64,000 bases of DNA from the NCBI GenBank assembly GCA_021800035.1, contig JAJYZJ010000001.1, positions 1 through 64,000 of the forward strand, in the 5' to 3' direction. Position 1 is the stretch's first letter; each line of letters opens with the position of its first letter. The position numbers were made by a program, and so were the translations under genes. The DNA is from an archaeon. Lineage in GTDB: Archaea > Thermoproteota > Thermoprotei_A > Marsarchaeales > Marsarchaeaceae. Positions 25,687 through 33,350 of the stretch are shown piece by piece. Under the pieces are notes generated by a model. That model was not told the DNA's origin, did not search any database, and saw only the letters and a list, made by a program, of their open reading frames with translations.

Positions 25687-25965
25687 ATGAACGTGGTCTA
25701 CCTCCTGACTAGGGTTTTACGTAGGGATTCATCTATATGGGATATCATGGCGCACACCGCCGGGAGCCATGAGGTGACGGTGGTTGTGGTAGGTCAGGGG
25801 GTTCTTAACTACGCGGCGCCAGGACTCGGACGCGTTTCATCGGCGGGCGCGAAGGTTTACGCGCTGGACGACGGATCAATTCAGCCACCGCTAGATGCCG
25901 CACGCATCCCCGTCTCCGAGTTACCGGGCGTCGTAAGACGCAGCCACAGACTGATTTCGTTCTAA
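25687..25965 (+). CDS. dsrH: DsrH/TusB-like subunit without cysteine
   Basis: The product has 92 residues. MNVVYLLTRVLRRDSSIW and VTVVVVGQGVLNY match the DsrH/TusB start and the GDAVLLIEDGV-type strand, and the chain ends LISF. It contains no cysteine at all, so it cannot carry sulfur itself. Order and spacing with the previous two genes support a DsrEFH-like heteromeric complex. Confidence 0.65.
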   Translation: MNVVYLLTRVLRRDSSIWDIMAHTAGSHEVTVVVVGQGVLNYAAPGLGRVSSAGAKVYALDDGSIQPPLDAARIPVSELPGVVRRSHRLISF

Positions 25966-26024
25966 CACGGGCGCGGTTCTGCACGCGTTGTGCTGAATCC
26001 GCCAAAAAAAGGCAGAGCAGGAAA

Positions 26025-26036
26025 AAGTTAAGTTAT
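26025..26036 (+). promoter_or_regulatory. Probable TATA box before the Apr genes
   Basis: AAGTTAAGTTAT follows a purine-rich stretch and lies 23-34 nt before the TTG at 26059. This suggests that aprM-aprB-aprA-sat can be transcribed separately from the sHdr genes. Confidence 0.5.
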
Positions 26037-26058
26037 CCCATGTTCAAGAGAAACCCGG

Positions 26059-26838
26059 TTGTCAATGTCAACCCTGGCTAACTCTGTTTTCCACGATCCG
26101 CTGGACTTCAGGGTTTTCGTTTTGGTGATGTTTGTGGGGATGGTGATCGGCCTAGCCTACGACGCCCTGGCTGGCGGGAAACTCGCTTTCTTCCGTCAGG
26201 AAAGAAGCTGGCGGCGAACAATGTATGGAGGCTCTTCCACAGCTTCTTCTCCGAGGCCATCCGTAGTTGCGAGCTCAGTTGTCAGGGACGTGGCAGGCGC
26301 AGCCCCCCTTCTTGGCTGCGGCTCAAAATATTCCAGGTGGGCTTCACACATATTGATGGAATGGGGATTCCTGATAACCGTGATATACACGGCTGCAAGG
26401 TTCTTCGCGTACCCCGCTTTCGCGCCGTTCGCGCTCGACTCCCCTGCTCAGTTGGCGTTAACAGCCGGGTATGCGATGATGGTGGTGGGGTGCGCCATGT
26501 TCCTCTTCCAGAGGGTCAACGTGTCGAAGGAGGGAAGGAGGGCGTTCACATATTCGTCGGGAGACAGGTTCGCCACTGGGGTGTTCGCCTACTCGGCTAC
26601 AGGGCTGATCTACGAGTTCGCGTATGTAGGCTGGGCCTCGGCCGGCGGACAAGTGTATTTTTGGTTCGGGGTTTACCTTGCGGCGACGGCCTACCTGTTC
26701 CTGACAATCCCTTGGACCAAGTTTTCACATGTGTTCTACAAGGCCGTGTACAATGTTCAGCGCAGACTCGACGAGCAAGCGGGGCTGGTGCACACCCCTG
26801 GGCCGTCTGACAAGGTCTACGTCCAGGAGGGGAGCTGA
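26059..26838 (+). CDS. aprM: AprM-like membrane anchor of adenylylsulfate reductase
   Basis: The product has 259 residues and about five to six transmembrane segments. It has the layout of the NarI/HdrE/DsrM-like heme b proteins. Histidines beside helices (SHILMEWGFL and FSHVFYKAV) are candidate heme ligands. A cytoplasmic loop of about 45 polar residues follows the first helix. It directly precedes aprB and aprA, so it most likely links APS reductase to the quinone pool as AprM does in sulfur oxidisers. TTG 26059 or ATG 26065; the promoter suggests a leaderless start at the TTG. Confidence 0.75.
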   Translation: MSMSTLANSVFHDPLDFRVFVLVMFVGMVIGLAYDALAGGKLAFFRQERSWRRTMYGGSSTASSPRPSVVASSVVRDVAGAAPLLGCGSKYSRWASHILMEWGFLITVIYTAARFFAYPAFAPFALDSPAQLALTAGYAMMVVGCAMFLFQRVNVSKEGRRAFTYSSGDRFATGVFAYSATGLIYEFAYVGWASAGGQVYFWFGVYLAATAYLFLTIPWTKFSHVFYKAVYNVQRRLDEQAGLVHTPGPSDKVYVQEGS

Positions 26839-27297
26839 TTGCCAACATTCGTGTACATGTCTTCGTGCGACGGATGCGGGAAATGTGTAGAGATATGTCC
26901 AAGCGATATAATGCACATAGACCCTCATATCCGCAGGGCGTACAACACCGAACCCGAGATGTGCTGGGAGTGCTATTCATGCGTGAAATACTGCCCGGAG
27001 AACGCGATCGATGTCAGAAGCTATGCCGACTTTAACCCGCTCGGTCACTCGGTGACCGTTCGACGGGAGCCCGCCAAAGGGGTGATCTCTTGGCGTATAA
27101 GGTTTAGAGACGGGCGCGTCAAGCACTTCGTCTTCCCCACGAGAACAACAAGGGAGGATTCCATTCCCTCCTCGAGATCTTATCCTGAACCTGTAAGGGA
27201 ACTTCTGGAAGACCAGGTGCTGTCTCATGAGCCAGACAAACTCATGGTTCCCAGCCTTCCCAAGCTTCCCCCAAGACCCAGTGACGGGAGGGCGTGA
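26839..27297 (+). CDS. aprB: Adenylylsulfate reductase beta subunit
   Basis: The product has 152 residues. Two [4Fe-4S] motifs are present at Cys10-13-16-20 (CDGCGKCVEICP) and Cys42-45-48-52 (CWECYSCVKYCP), as in AprB. The remainder (SVTVRREPAKGVISWRIRF) matches the AprB beta domain and a C-terminal tail that wraps around AprA. The start is a TTG directly after the aprM stop; the PTFVYMSSCDGCGKC opening is the classical AprB start. Confidence 0.96.
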   Translation: MPTFVYMSSCDGCGKCVEICPSDIMHIDPHIRRAYNTEPEMCWECYSCVKYCPENAIDVRSYADFNPLGHSVTVRREPAKGVISWRIRFRDGRVKHFVFPTRTTREDSIPSSRSYPEPVRELLEDQVLSHEPDKLMVPSLPKLPPRPSDGRA

Positions 27298-27303
27298 GGG
27301 ATA

Positions 27304-29142
27304 ATGCGTGTTTCAGGCAAAACCAAGGTTGTGGATACAGACATACTGGTAGTGGGCGGAGGATTTGCAGGCTGCGGCGCAGTTTACGAGTCGGCCTACT
27401 GGGGTAGAAACCTCAGAATAACCTTGGTGGAGAAGGCCAACATAGAGCGCAGCGGCGCGGTGGCTCATGGGCTCTCGGCGATCAACCTGTACATTGGGAT
27501 GCGCTGGAACGAGAACAAGCCCGAGGACTTTGTGAGGTACGCAAGAGGCGACCTTGTCGGACTCGTCCGGGAGGACCTCCTGTTCGACATAGCTAGGCAC
27601 GTGGACTCCACTGTCCACCTGTTTGAAGAGTGGGGGCTTCCGATGATCTACGACAAGAACACGGGTCATTATCAGAGGGAGGGCAGGTGGCAGATCATGA
27701 TACACGGAGAATCCTACAAGCCCATCGTCGCCGAGGCGGCGAGGAGGTCCGCAACCGAGGTGTACAACCGCGTGATGGTGACCCACCTTCTGAAGGATCC
27801 ACGCATCCCCAACAGGGTGTCGGGTGCGGTGGGGTTCAACGTAAGAGATGGCTCGTTCTACATCTTCCGGGCAAAGGCTGTGATAGTCGCAGCGGGAGGT
27901 GCGTCCCACATTTACAGGCCAAGATCCGTGGGAGAGGGGGCGGGCAGAACCTGGTACCCGCCATGGAATAACGGCTCCGCGTACGCGTTGCCGATACAGG
28001 CTGGTGCGTCGATGACCCAGATGGAGAACAAGCTGGTTGTTACGAGGTTCAAAGACGGCTACGGACCCGTGGGGTTTTACTTCCTCGCCTTGAAAGCTGT
28101 CGCAACAAACGTCTATGGCGAAGAGTACGAGAAAACAAAGTTCGAAGAGTTGAGGAAGCTTGTTGGCAAGTGGGCTGATGCAAAACCTCTTCCGACATGC
28201 TTCAGGAACCACGTGATGCTTCAGGAGATCAAGGAGGGCAGGGGCCCGATACTGATTCACACTGAAAGGGTGACAGAGACACCTGAGAAAGAGGAGGCGG
28301 CGTGGGAGGACTTCCTGGATATGACCATTGGCCAAGTGGGAATGTGGGCGGCCAACAACATAGACCCCAAGGACAAACCTTCCGAGTTAACCACCTCTGA
28401 GCCATACGTGATGGGTTCGCATGCCGTGGCCGCTGGGGCGTGGGTGAGCGGCCCTGCTGATCTTTCTCCGAAGGGATATTTCTGGGGGTATAACAGGATG
28501 CTCACCGTGGAGGGGCTGTTCGGGGCGGGTGACACCGTGGGCGGCAGCCCGCACAAGTTTTCAAGCGGGTCGTTCACGGAGGGAAGACTCGCCGGTAAAG
28601 CCGCGGTCAAATACGTCCTCGACCACCCCGACTACACCCCTGGATCGGATGAGTCTGTTGTCAGCCGGCTCAGAGACACGATTTTTAAGCCCCTCGAAAA
28701 CTACAATCTGGGCCGCAACATGGTTGTCGCGGGCACGGTCGCGCCCAACTACATCTACCCCCGCCACGGCTTGAACAGGCTTGAAAAGATCATGGATGAA
28801 TATGCCGGCGGCGTGAGCACATTCTACGTCACCAACGAGCAACTTCTTGAAAGGGGGCTGGACCTGATTTTGACGCTGAAGGAGGACCTGAGCCACGTTG
28901 CAGCCGAAGACCTTCACCAGCTGCAGAGGGCTTGGGAGCTCAACCACAGGGCGTGGGTTTCCGAGGCCGTGGTACGGCACACCATATTCAGGAAGGAGAC
29001 ACGCTGGCCTGGCTACTACTATAGAGCTGACTACCCGAAGATAGATGACGACCACTGGAACGTTTTCACAGTGTCCAGCTACGACCCCATAAGTGGCGAG
29101 TGGACCATGACCACGAAGCCCGTGATCAAGTTGGTGGACTGA
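27304..29142 (+). CDS. aprA: Adenylylsulfate reductase alpha subunit
   Basis: The product has 612 residues, the usual length. The FAD site is DILVVGGGFAGCGAVYES; later AGGASHIYRPRS and GDTVGGSPHKFSSGSFTEGR complete the fumarate-reductase-like flavin fold. The WQIMIHGESYKP and NHRAWVSEAVVRHT segments are typical AprA. In the oxidative direction the enzyme joins AMP and sulfite to APS. With sHdr upstream and no dsrAB in view, the oxidative direction is the natural reading. Confidence 0.97.
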   Translation: MRVSGKTKVVDTDILVVGGGFAGCGAVYESAYWGRNLRITLVEKANIERSGAVAHGLSAINLYIGMRWNENKPEDFVRYARGDLVGLVREDLLFDIARHVDSTVHLFEEWGLPMIYDKNTGHYQREGRWQIMIHGESYKPIVAEAARRSATEVYNRVMVTHLLKDPRIPNRVSGAVGFNVRDGSFYIFRAKAVIVAAGGASHIYRPRSVGEGAGRTWYPPWNNGSAYALPIQAGASMTQMENKLVVTRFKDGYGPVGFYFLALKAVATNVYGEEYEKTKFEELRKLVGKWADAKPLPTCFRNHVMLQEIKEGRGPILIHTERVTETPEKEEAAWEDFLDMTIGQVGMWAANNIDPKDKPSELTTSEPYVMGSHAVAAGAWVSGPADLSPKGYFWGYNRMLTVEGLFGAGDTVGGSPHKFSSGSFTEGRLAGKAAVKYVLDHPDYTPGSDESVVSRLRDTIFKPLENYNLGRNMVVAGTVAPNYIYPRHGLNRLEKIMDEYAGGVSTFYVTNEQLLERGLDLILTLKEDLSHVAAEDLHQLQRAWELNHRAWVSEAVVRHTIFRKETRWPGYYYRADYPKIDDDHWNVFTVSSYDPISGEWTMTTKPVIKLVD

Positions 29143-29168
29143 GCGCTGACTAGGGGGGCCGACCCGGC

Positions 29169-30329
29169 TTGATTCCAGAACCCTACGGTGGAAAACTCGT
29201 GAATGGATACGTTGACACCGCGCACGCAGACTCTTGGAGGGAACAGTTCGAGGAAACAACTGTCCTGAGCTCGCCTGTGGACTGTGTGTACGACGCCGAT
29301 AAAATTGCTTGCGGAGCCTACTCTCCGCTGCAGGGATTCATGAACGAGTCTGAGTACAGCTCGGTGATAGGCAACTCTAGGCTACCCGGCGGCCTTCCTT
29401 GGACCATGCCCATAGTGTTCCTCCCACTCGGAAACCAAGAGCAGAAGCTGAACAGCCTGAAACCCGGCGACACGGCGGGTATACGGGGTCTCGACGGCGA
29501 ACCGTTCGCACTTGTTAAAGTAGAGGAAAAATACGTGATAGATAAGGGAGAGTTCGCCCAGAAGGTGTACGGCACCAAGGATCCCGCCCACCCGAACGTC
29601 GCGGACCTCGTGGGGACGGGTGAAACAGCTGTCGCGGGCAGGGTGACGTGCGTTGGCAAGCTGCGTGTTCCATCAGGAGATTACGAGCTCACGCCCACGC
29701 AAACCAGGAAATACTTCGAGAGAATGGGGTGGAGAAACGTCGCGGCCTACCAGGCGAGGAATCCCCCGCACACCGCTCACGAATACATTCAGAGGCTGAG
29801 CCTTGAAAGGGAGGATGTTGACGCCCTGATGATCCAGCCAGTGGTTGGCAAACTCAAGAAGGGCGACTACAAGACGGAGGTTATCATGCGTGCATACGCC
29901 AGATTTGTTGAAAACTACTATCCGAAGGACACGGTGTTGCTCTCATCTCTGTCAATAGCTATGCGCTACGCCGGCCCCAAGGCGGTGCTGTTCTATGCCA
30001 TTGTCAGACGTAACTACGGGTGCTCCCACTACATAGTCGGAAGAGACCAGGCGGGAGTTGGAAGTTACTACGACCCCTATGCCTGCCACAGGATATTCGA
30101 CGAATTCGATGTGGGCGTCAAACCCCTCAGGTACAGGGAGTCGTTTTACTGCAAGGTGTGCGGCTGGATGGCTTCCTCCAAGGTGTGTCCTCATCCTCAG
30201 TCCGAGCACGTGAACACGAGTCAGACAAGGATTAGGAGCCTCCTCGCCGTAGGCAAGCCTCTGCCGCCGGAGATACTTAGGCCGGAAGTGGCGGACGTGC
30301 TCAGGCAGGGAGAGGTCATAAACGACTAG
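29169..30329 (+). CDS. sat: ATP sulfurylase
   Basis: The product has 386 residues, matching the dissimilatory prokaryotic Sat. The first substrate motif is YQARNPPHTAHEY. The second motif reads GRDQAGVG, where most family members have GRDHAGVG. A zinc knuckle follows (CKVCGWMASSKVCPH). In sulfur oxidation it converts APS and pyrophosphate to sulfate and ATP. TTG start at 29169, 26 bases after aprA. Confidence 0.95.
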   Translation: MIPEPYGGKLVNGYVDTAHADSWREQFEETTVLSSPVDCVYDADKIACGAYSPLQGFMNESEYSSVIGNSRLPGGLPWTMPIVFLPLGNQEQKLNSLKPGDTAGIRGLDGEPFALVKVEEKYVIDKGEFAQKVYGTKDPAHPNVADLVGTGETAVAGRVTCVGKLRVPSGDYELTPTQTRKYFERMGWRNVAAYQARNPPHTAHEYIQRLSLEREDVDALMIQPVVGKLKKGDYKTEVIMRAYARFVENYYPKDTVLLSSLSIAMRYAGPKAVLFYAIVRRNYGCSHYIVGRDQAGVGSYYDPYACHRIFDEFDVGVKPLRYRESFYCKVCGWMASSKVCPHPQSEHVNTSQTRIRSLLAVGKPLPPEILRPEVADVLRQGEVIND

Positions 30330-30343
30330 GGACGGCTGACGTC

Positions 30344-31039
30344 GTGATTCTTGCGGCTGTAAGCGATATACATGCTCCCCGATATCTCGCGGAGTTCAAG
30401 CGCACCCTAGACTCGTCCGCGCTTTCGCAGGCTGACGCCCTCCTACTTGCAGGAGATATAGTACACAACAACGACCATACCCAAGTGGACACAGTGCTCA
30501 GGCTTATCCGCTCCCGCTACGGGGGTCCGGTGTACGCCTGCTTCGGAAACAACGAGTTCGATGGATCTGAGCGCAATTATTTTGCGCATGGAGACGTGTG
30601 CTGGTTATGGGATCAAAAGGTGCGGCTGGAAGCCCGCGGACGCGAAGCATACGTGGTGGGCTCCAAAGGTGTAAGGGACGTGATCACCCCTTGGCTCGTC
30701 TGGAACACTACGCCCAACCCCGACCCTGAGGGTACAAGGAGGATTTACGCAGAGCGCATGAAAACCCTGCACAGACTGGTTTCGGAGTGCCGGGGTAAAA
30801 CAACGGTTGTTCTCACGCACTTTGCGCCGTGCTTCGACACCGTGGAGGGCGAGGACGCGTGGAGCCCGGGTGAGCTCGGGTCGAAGAAGATGGAGCATAT
30901 GGCAAGAACCCTGCAGCCCAGTGTATGGGTGCATGGTCACTCCCACAAGAGCACGCATTTGAGCGCGAGTATAGGCCGGACCAGAGTCTACAACGTGGCT
31001 CTGCCCGCCACGGGGCGGGTGACGATTATCGAAGTGTAG
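30344..31039 (+). CDS. Calcineurin-like metallophosphoesterase
   Basis: The product has 231 residues with all core motifs: SDIHAP (Asp8, His10), AGDIVHNNDHT, FGNNEFDG, a single His in LTHFAP, and HGHSHKST. Two-metal phosphoesterase of the YfcE/Rv0805-like type. It begins with GTG 14 bases after sat and is probably in the same transcript. A role on nucleotide or APS-derived by-products is only an inference. Confidence 0.88.
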   Translation: MILAAVSDIHAPRYLAEFKRTLDSSALSQADALLLAGDIVHNNDHTQVDTVLRLIRSRYGGPVYACFGNNEFDGSERNYFAHGDVCWLWDQKVRLEARGREAYVVGSKGVRDVITPWLVWNTTPNPDPEGTRRIYAERMKTLHRLVSECRGKTTVVLTHFAPCFDTVEGEDAWSPGELGSKKMEHMARTLQPSVWVHGHSHKSTHLSASIGRTRVYNVALPATGRVTIIEV

Positions 31040-31371
31040 GCAGGGGAGACAACGTATTGGGTACACAGCGCCGTAGGACCCCTCTGGAAGCGGTCTTCGC
31101 CGCCTGTCCAAGTTGCACCACGAAAACGCAAAGGTAGCCATGATATTCTGATACGCCGGAGCAAAGTGCAGGGGGTTCTGCTTGTCCCAGGTAACCATGG
31201 CTCAGGCACTCTACGAATAGGCGCCGGACAACACTAACAGGATGGTCGGATGGAACCCTTATCCGCATAGAAGTGCACAGCCATCCATCGCTACCAAAAA
31301 CAGTACCACGAAGAGATCATGAAAAGCGCTTGGGCGCAGTTTTATATGCTTCTTGCAGTATAGGTGCTTCG
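31040..31371. other. Intergenic stretch with the AsnC promoter
   Basis: No supported gene. A TATA box (TTTATATGC, 31341-31349) lies near its end and puts the transcript start close to the TTG at 31372. Confidence 0.55.
31341..31349 (+). promoter_or_regulatory. TATA box of the AsnC/Lrp gene
   Basis: TTTATATGC is a clear archaeal TATA box placed about 27 nt before the chosen TTG start. Confidence 0.6.
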
Positions 31372-31926
31372 TTGGGTGCAGGACGACTGAGTGATAACGA
31401 CACGGTTGCAGATACTCCTCACGCCGCGGAGCGTGTCAGCTTGGATTCTCTTGACGTTGAGATAATAAAGGCGTTGCAGGTGAACGCCCGGTCATCTTAC
31501 AGGGAACTTTCACGCAAGCTTGGGGTTAGTGTCACAACCATAAGTGAGAGGGTGAAGCGACTCATAGAGCTGAACGTGATACGCGGATTCAGCGTGATTG
31601 TAAACCCCGATAGAGTCGGCCCATCATACTGCGCAGTGTTCTATATCAGAGTGCGTGGAGGCAGCGATCCGGGCGAAGTGGCGCAAAGGGTTTCCGAGAT
31701 CAATGGAATATGCTATGTCTACCTGACCGTGGGGTTGTACGATTTGGTGGCGATGGGTAGCAGCGCGGACAAACAGAGTTTCTCCAGGCTTCTCGCCCAA
31801 GTAGCGGCGGTGGAGGGGGTGCGGGAAGCGGTGCCTTCGGTCGTTCTTGGAGTGGTTAAAGAGGATCCTAGGCACCCCGTCAAATCCTCGGTTCTGGTAA
31901 AGCGTTTGGTCGGCCGGACAGTCTAG
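31372..31926 (+). CDS. AsnC/Lrp-family transcription regulator
   Basis: About 184 residues. The N-terminal HTH reads LDSLDVEIIKALQVNARSSY and VSVTTISERVKRLIE, followed by a RAM ligand-binding domain (YCAVFYIRVRG, GICYVYLTVGLYDL). I take TTG 31372 because the TATA box predicts a leaderless transcript there; the frame is open to 31273 but those residues lie before the promoter. It follows the sulfur operon and lies before the dsrE2/tusA pair, so it is a candidate regulator of both, unproven. It overlaps the converging gene by four bases. Confidence 0.85.
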   Translation: MGAGRLSDNDTVADTPHAAERVSLDSLDVEIIKALQVNARSSYRELSRKLGVSVTTISERVKRLIELNVIRGFSVIVNPDRVGPSYCAVFYIRVRGGSDPGEVAQRVSEINGICYVYLTVGLYDLVAMGSSADKQSFSRLLAQVAAVEGVREAVPSVVLGVVKEDPRHPVKSSVLVKRLVGRTV

Positions 31927-32402
31927 AATGTTTTGTTTCTGGTGGCCCTCTTCGCGACCCGTGCCATCATCACTCCTAGCTCATCGCAAACACTGAAGTA
32001 CGATTCATCGTCCAGCCTCTCCATTGGGGGGATGTCTGACCCAGTCAAGGAGTACTCTGAAACGGTGTATATCTGCGCTCCAGGGGCAAGGAACAGCAGG
32101 ACCCCTTTTACCGCCATATCCGATGCGAGTGTGAGCTGGTTGGAATAAGCCATATGAGGGTCAAACCTCCTAGCCGTGAACCCGTCTGAGGATATTCCCC
32201 GCTTGCTCAGATAGCTTTTCGCCCTTCTACTCATAGGGACCCCCATCTCACCGGATAAGCCTGCGGATGAGACGCTTTGAAGTGTACCTTCGCTACCCGA
32301 CGAGTCGCGTGCGGTACTCCTGAGCAGATGCTCGGCTATCGGCGCCGCGTCCGAGTCCAGGGTGTCCACTATAAGAACCGAGCTGACAGGTTCACCGAAC
32401 AC
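31923..32402 (-). CDS. Low-molecular-weight phosphatase/ArsC-fold protein lacking the catalytic loop
   Basis: The product has 159 residues. The order of elements follows LMW tyrosine phosphatases: opening strand SVLIVD, helix PIAEHLLR, VSSAGLSG, PMSRRAKSYLSKRGI, and a C-terminal SDIPP...YFSVCDELG helix. Where active members have Cys-x5-Arg, this one has Asp13 and Ala19 (DTLDSDAAP). Nucleophile and phosphate-binding arginine are both gone, while the fold elements are kept. It is therefore likely a non-catalytic binder or a repurposed protein. GTG start; it overlaps the upstream gene by 11 bases in an operon with dsrE2. Confidence 0.65.
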   Translation of the reverse strand: MFGEPVSSVLIVDTLDSDAAPIAEHLLRSTARDSSGSEGTLQSVSSAGLSGEMGVPMSRRAKSYLSKRGISSDGFTARRFDPHMAYSNQLTLASDMAVKGVLLFLAPGAQIYTVSEYSLTGSDIPPMERLDDESYFSVCDELGVMMARVAKRATRNKTF

Positions 32403-32754
32403 CAGCTTTCGCAGTATATTCTCGGCCAGCTGCGCCCTCCTCCAACTCGACTATTCGGAGCTCCACGACGTCGGACTTGCGAATCGGGACGACGTTGCGG
32501 TAGGCTGGGAACATGTCCGATCCAAACTTGGCCGCGAATGCACCGTTATCACTTAAGCTCGCGATCTCGCCGAGAACTAGGTATTCGTCATCCTCCCTGA
32601 CAATAATGCCCGCAACTTGAAATACTACTCTGTGCGACTCAAGTGACACATCGGTTGAGGGCTCGCTCGAAAAAGGTTTGGGGTCAGCGTACTTTACGCA
32701 CGCCACCCTCACCAGACTAGGCTTCGACCCGGCGCCGACATGTGTACCCATCAT
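32392..32754 (-). CDS. Unrecognised protein in the dsrE2 operon
   Basis: The product has 119-120 residues and is beta-rich (HRVVFQVAGIIVREDDEYLVLGEI, VVELRIVELEEG). No family recognised. Two adjacent ATGs (32754 and 32751) overlap the dsrE2 stop, so it is translationally coupled to dsrE2. A longer frame exists upstream but lies inside dsrE2 and is Cys/His-rich in an unnatural way. It is soluble, with a single Cys. Confidence 0.6.
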   Translation of the reverse strand: MMGTHVGAGSKPSLVRVACVKYADPKPFSSEPSTDVSLESHRVVFQVAGIIVREDDEYLVLGEIASLSDNGAFAAKFGSDMFPAYRNVVPIRKSDVVELRIVELEEGAAGREYTAKAGVR

Positions 32755-33191
32755 ATGAACAGGGTGACGGCAGCAGGGTCTGACGCCCACTGCAGAAACG
32801 TGGAGGCCCCTACCACATCCGCCGATGAAACAGTGAGGTTTTCTTTGGTCGTGCCAAAAAGCTTCATCGTTGGGGAACACGCGTTTATGTGAACACCAGC
32901 CTGTATCGCCATATCGAGCATCTGGTGTATGGTGGGCATGCCTCCTCTAGATATCAGAGACTGGAGCTCCTCCTTACTTAGGCCAAGATCTTTGGAGACA
33001 TCGAGTTGATCGGTCTGGCCCTTGGTCAGCAGCTTCATCCCGCCAAATGTGAAGTACATGTAGACCTCCATTCCCTGGGCAACCCCAGTGGTTGCCAGAA
33101 TAAACGCCGGGTAAAGGGCGTCGAGCGTGCCTTTGCTCACTACGAGAACCAGCTTGTTCTTCTGTGCCGTGCCCAATTGCTGCTCCGTCAT
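32751..33191 (-). CDS. dsrE2: DsrE2-type sulfur-transfer protein
   Basis: The product has 146 residues. KLVLVVSKGTLDALYPAFIL and MEVYMYFTFGGMKLL are the DsrE2 signature strands, and HINACSPTMKLFG holds the conserved cysteine. DsrE2 proteins are found next to tusA and sHdr genes in archaeal and bacterial sulfur oxidisers and are thought to pass sulfur to TusA. It lacks the N-terminal rhodanese or membrane extensions of some members. It is divergent from tusA, with a shared regulatory region. Confidence 0.88.
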   Translation of the reverse strand: MTEQQLGTAQKNKLVLVVSKGTLDALYPAFILATTGVAQGMEVYMYFTFGGMKLLTKGQTDQLDVSKDLGLSKEELQSLISRGGMPTIHQMLDMAIQAGVHINACSPTMKLFGTTKENLTVSSADVVGASTFLQWASDPAAVTLFI

Positions 33192-33220
33192 AATTCTCAG
33201 CAGTTGATAATGTAAGGGAC

Positions 33221-33229
33221 TATATAAAC
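33221..33229 (-). promoter_or_regulatory. TATA box of the dsrE2 operon
   Basis: On the minus strand GTTTATATA lies about 30 nt before the ATG at 33191, giving a nearly leaderless message. Confidence 0.6.
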
Positions 33230-33240
33230 AAGCCGCACCC

Positions 33241-33305
33241 CATTTGCAAATGTATATGGCATATGAAGACAGACGCCAAACTCAAATGGATACAAGTTCC
33301 ATTTG
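33241..33305. promoter_or_regulatory. CATTTG/CAAATG dyads between dsrE2 and tusA
   Basis: A perfect 12-bp palindrome CATTTGCAAATG lies at 33241-33252. A second dyad, CAAATGG with CCATTTG spaced by nine bases, lies at 33283-33305. A fifth half-site (CAAATGG) covers the tusA start at 33348. Each dyad sits just upstream of one of the two promoters, the position used by archaeal activators or TBP-competing regulators. Confidence 0.6.
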
Positions 33306-33312
33306 TCACACT

Positions 33313-33320
33313 CCTTATAT
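33313..33320 (+). promoter_or_regulatory. TATA box of tusA
   Basis: CCTTATAT followed by TG lies about 30 nt before the tusA ATG. Confidence 0.5.
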
Positions 33321-33350
33321 TGTCCCGCGGTAAGTGGAAAAAGGCTGCAA

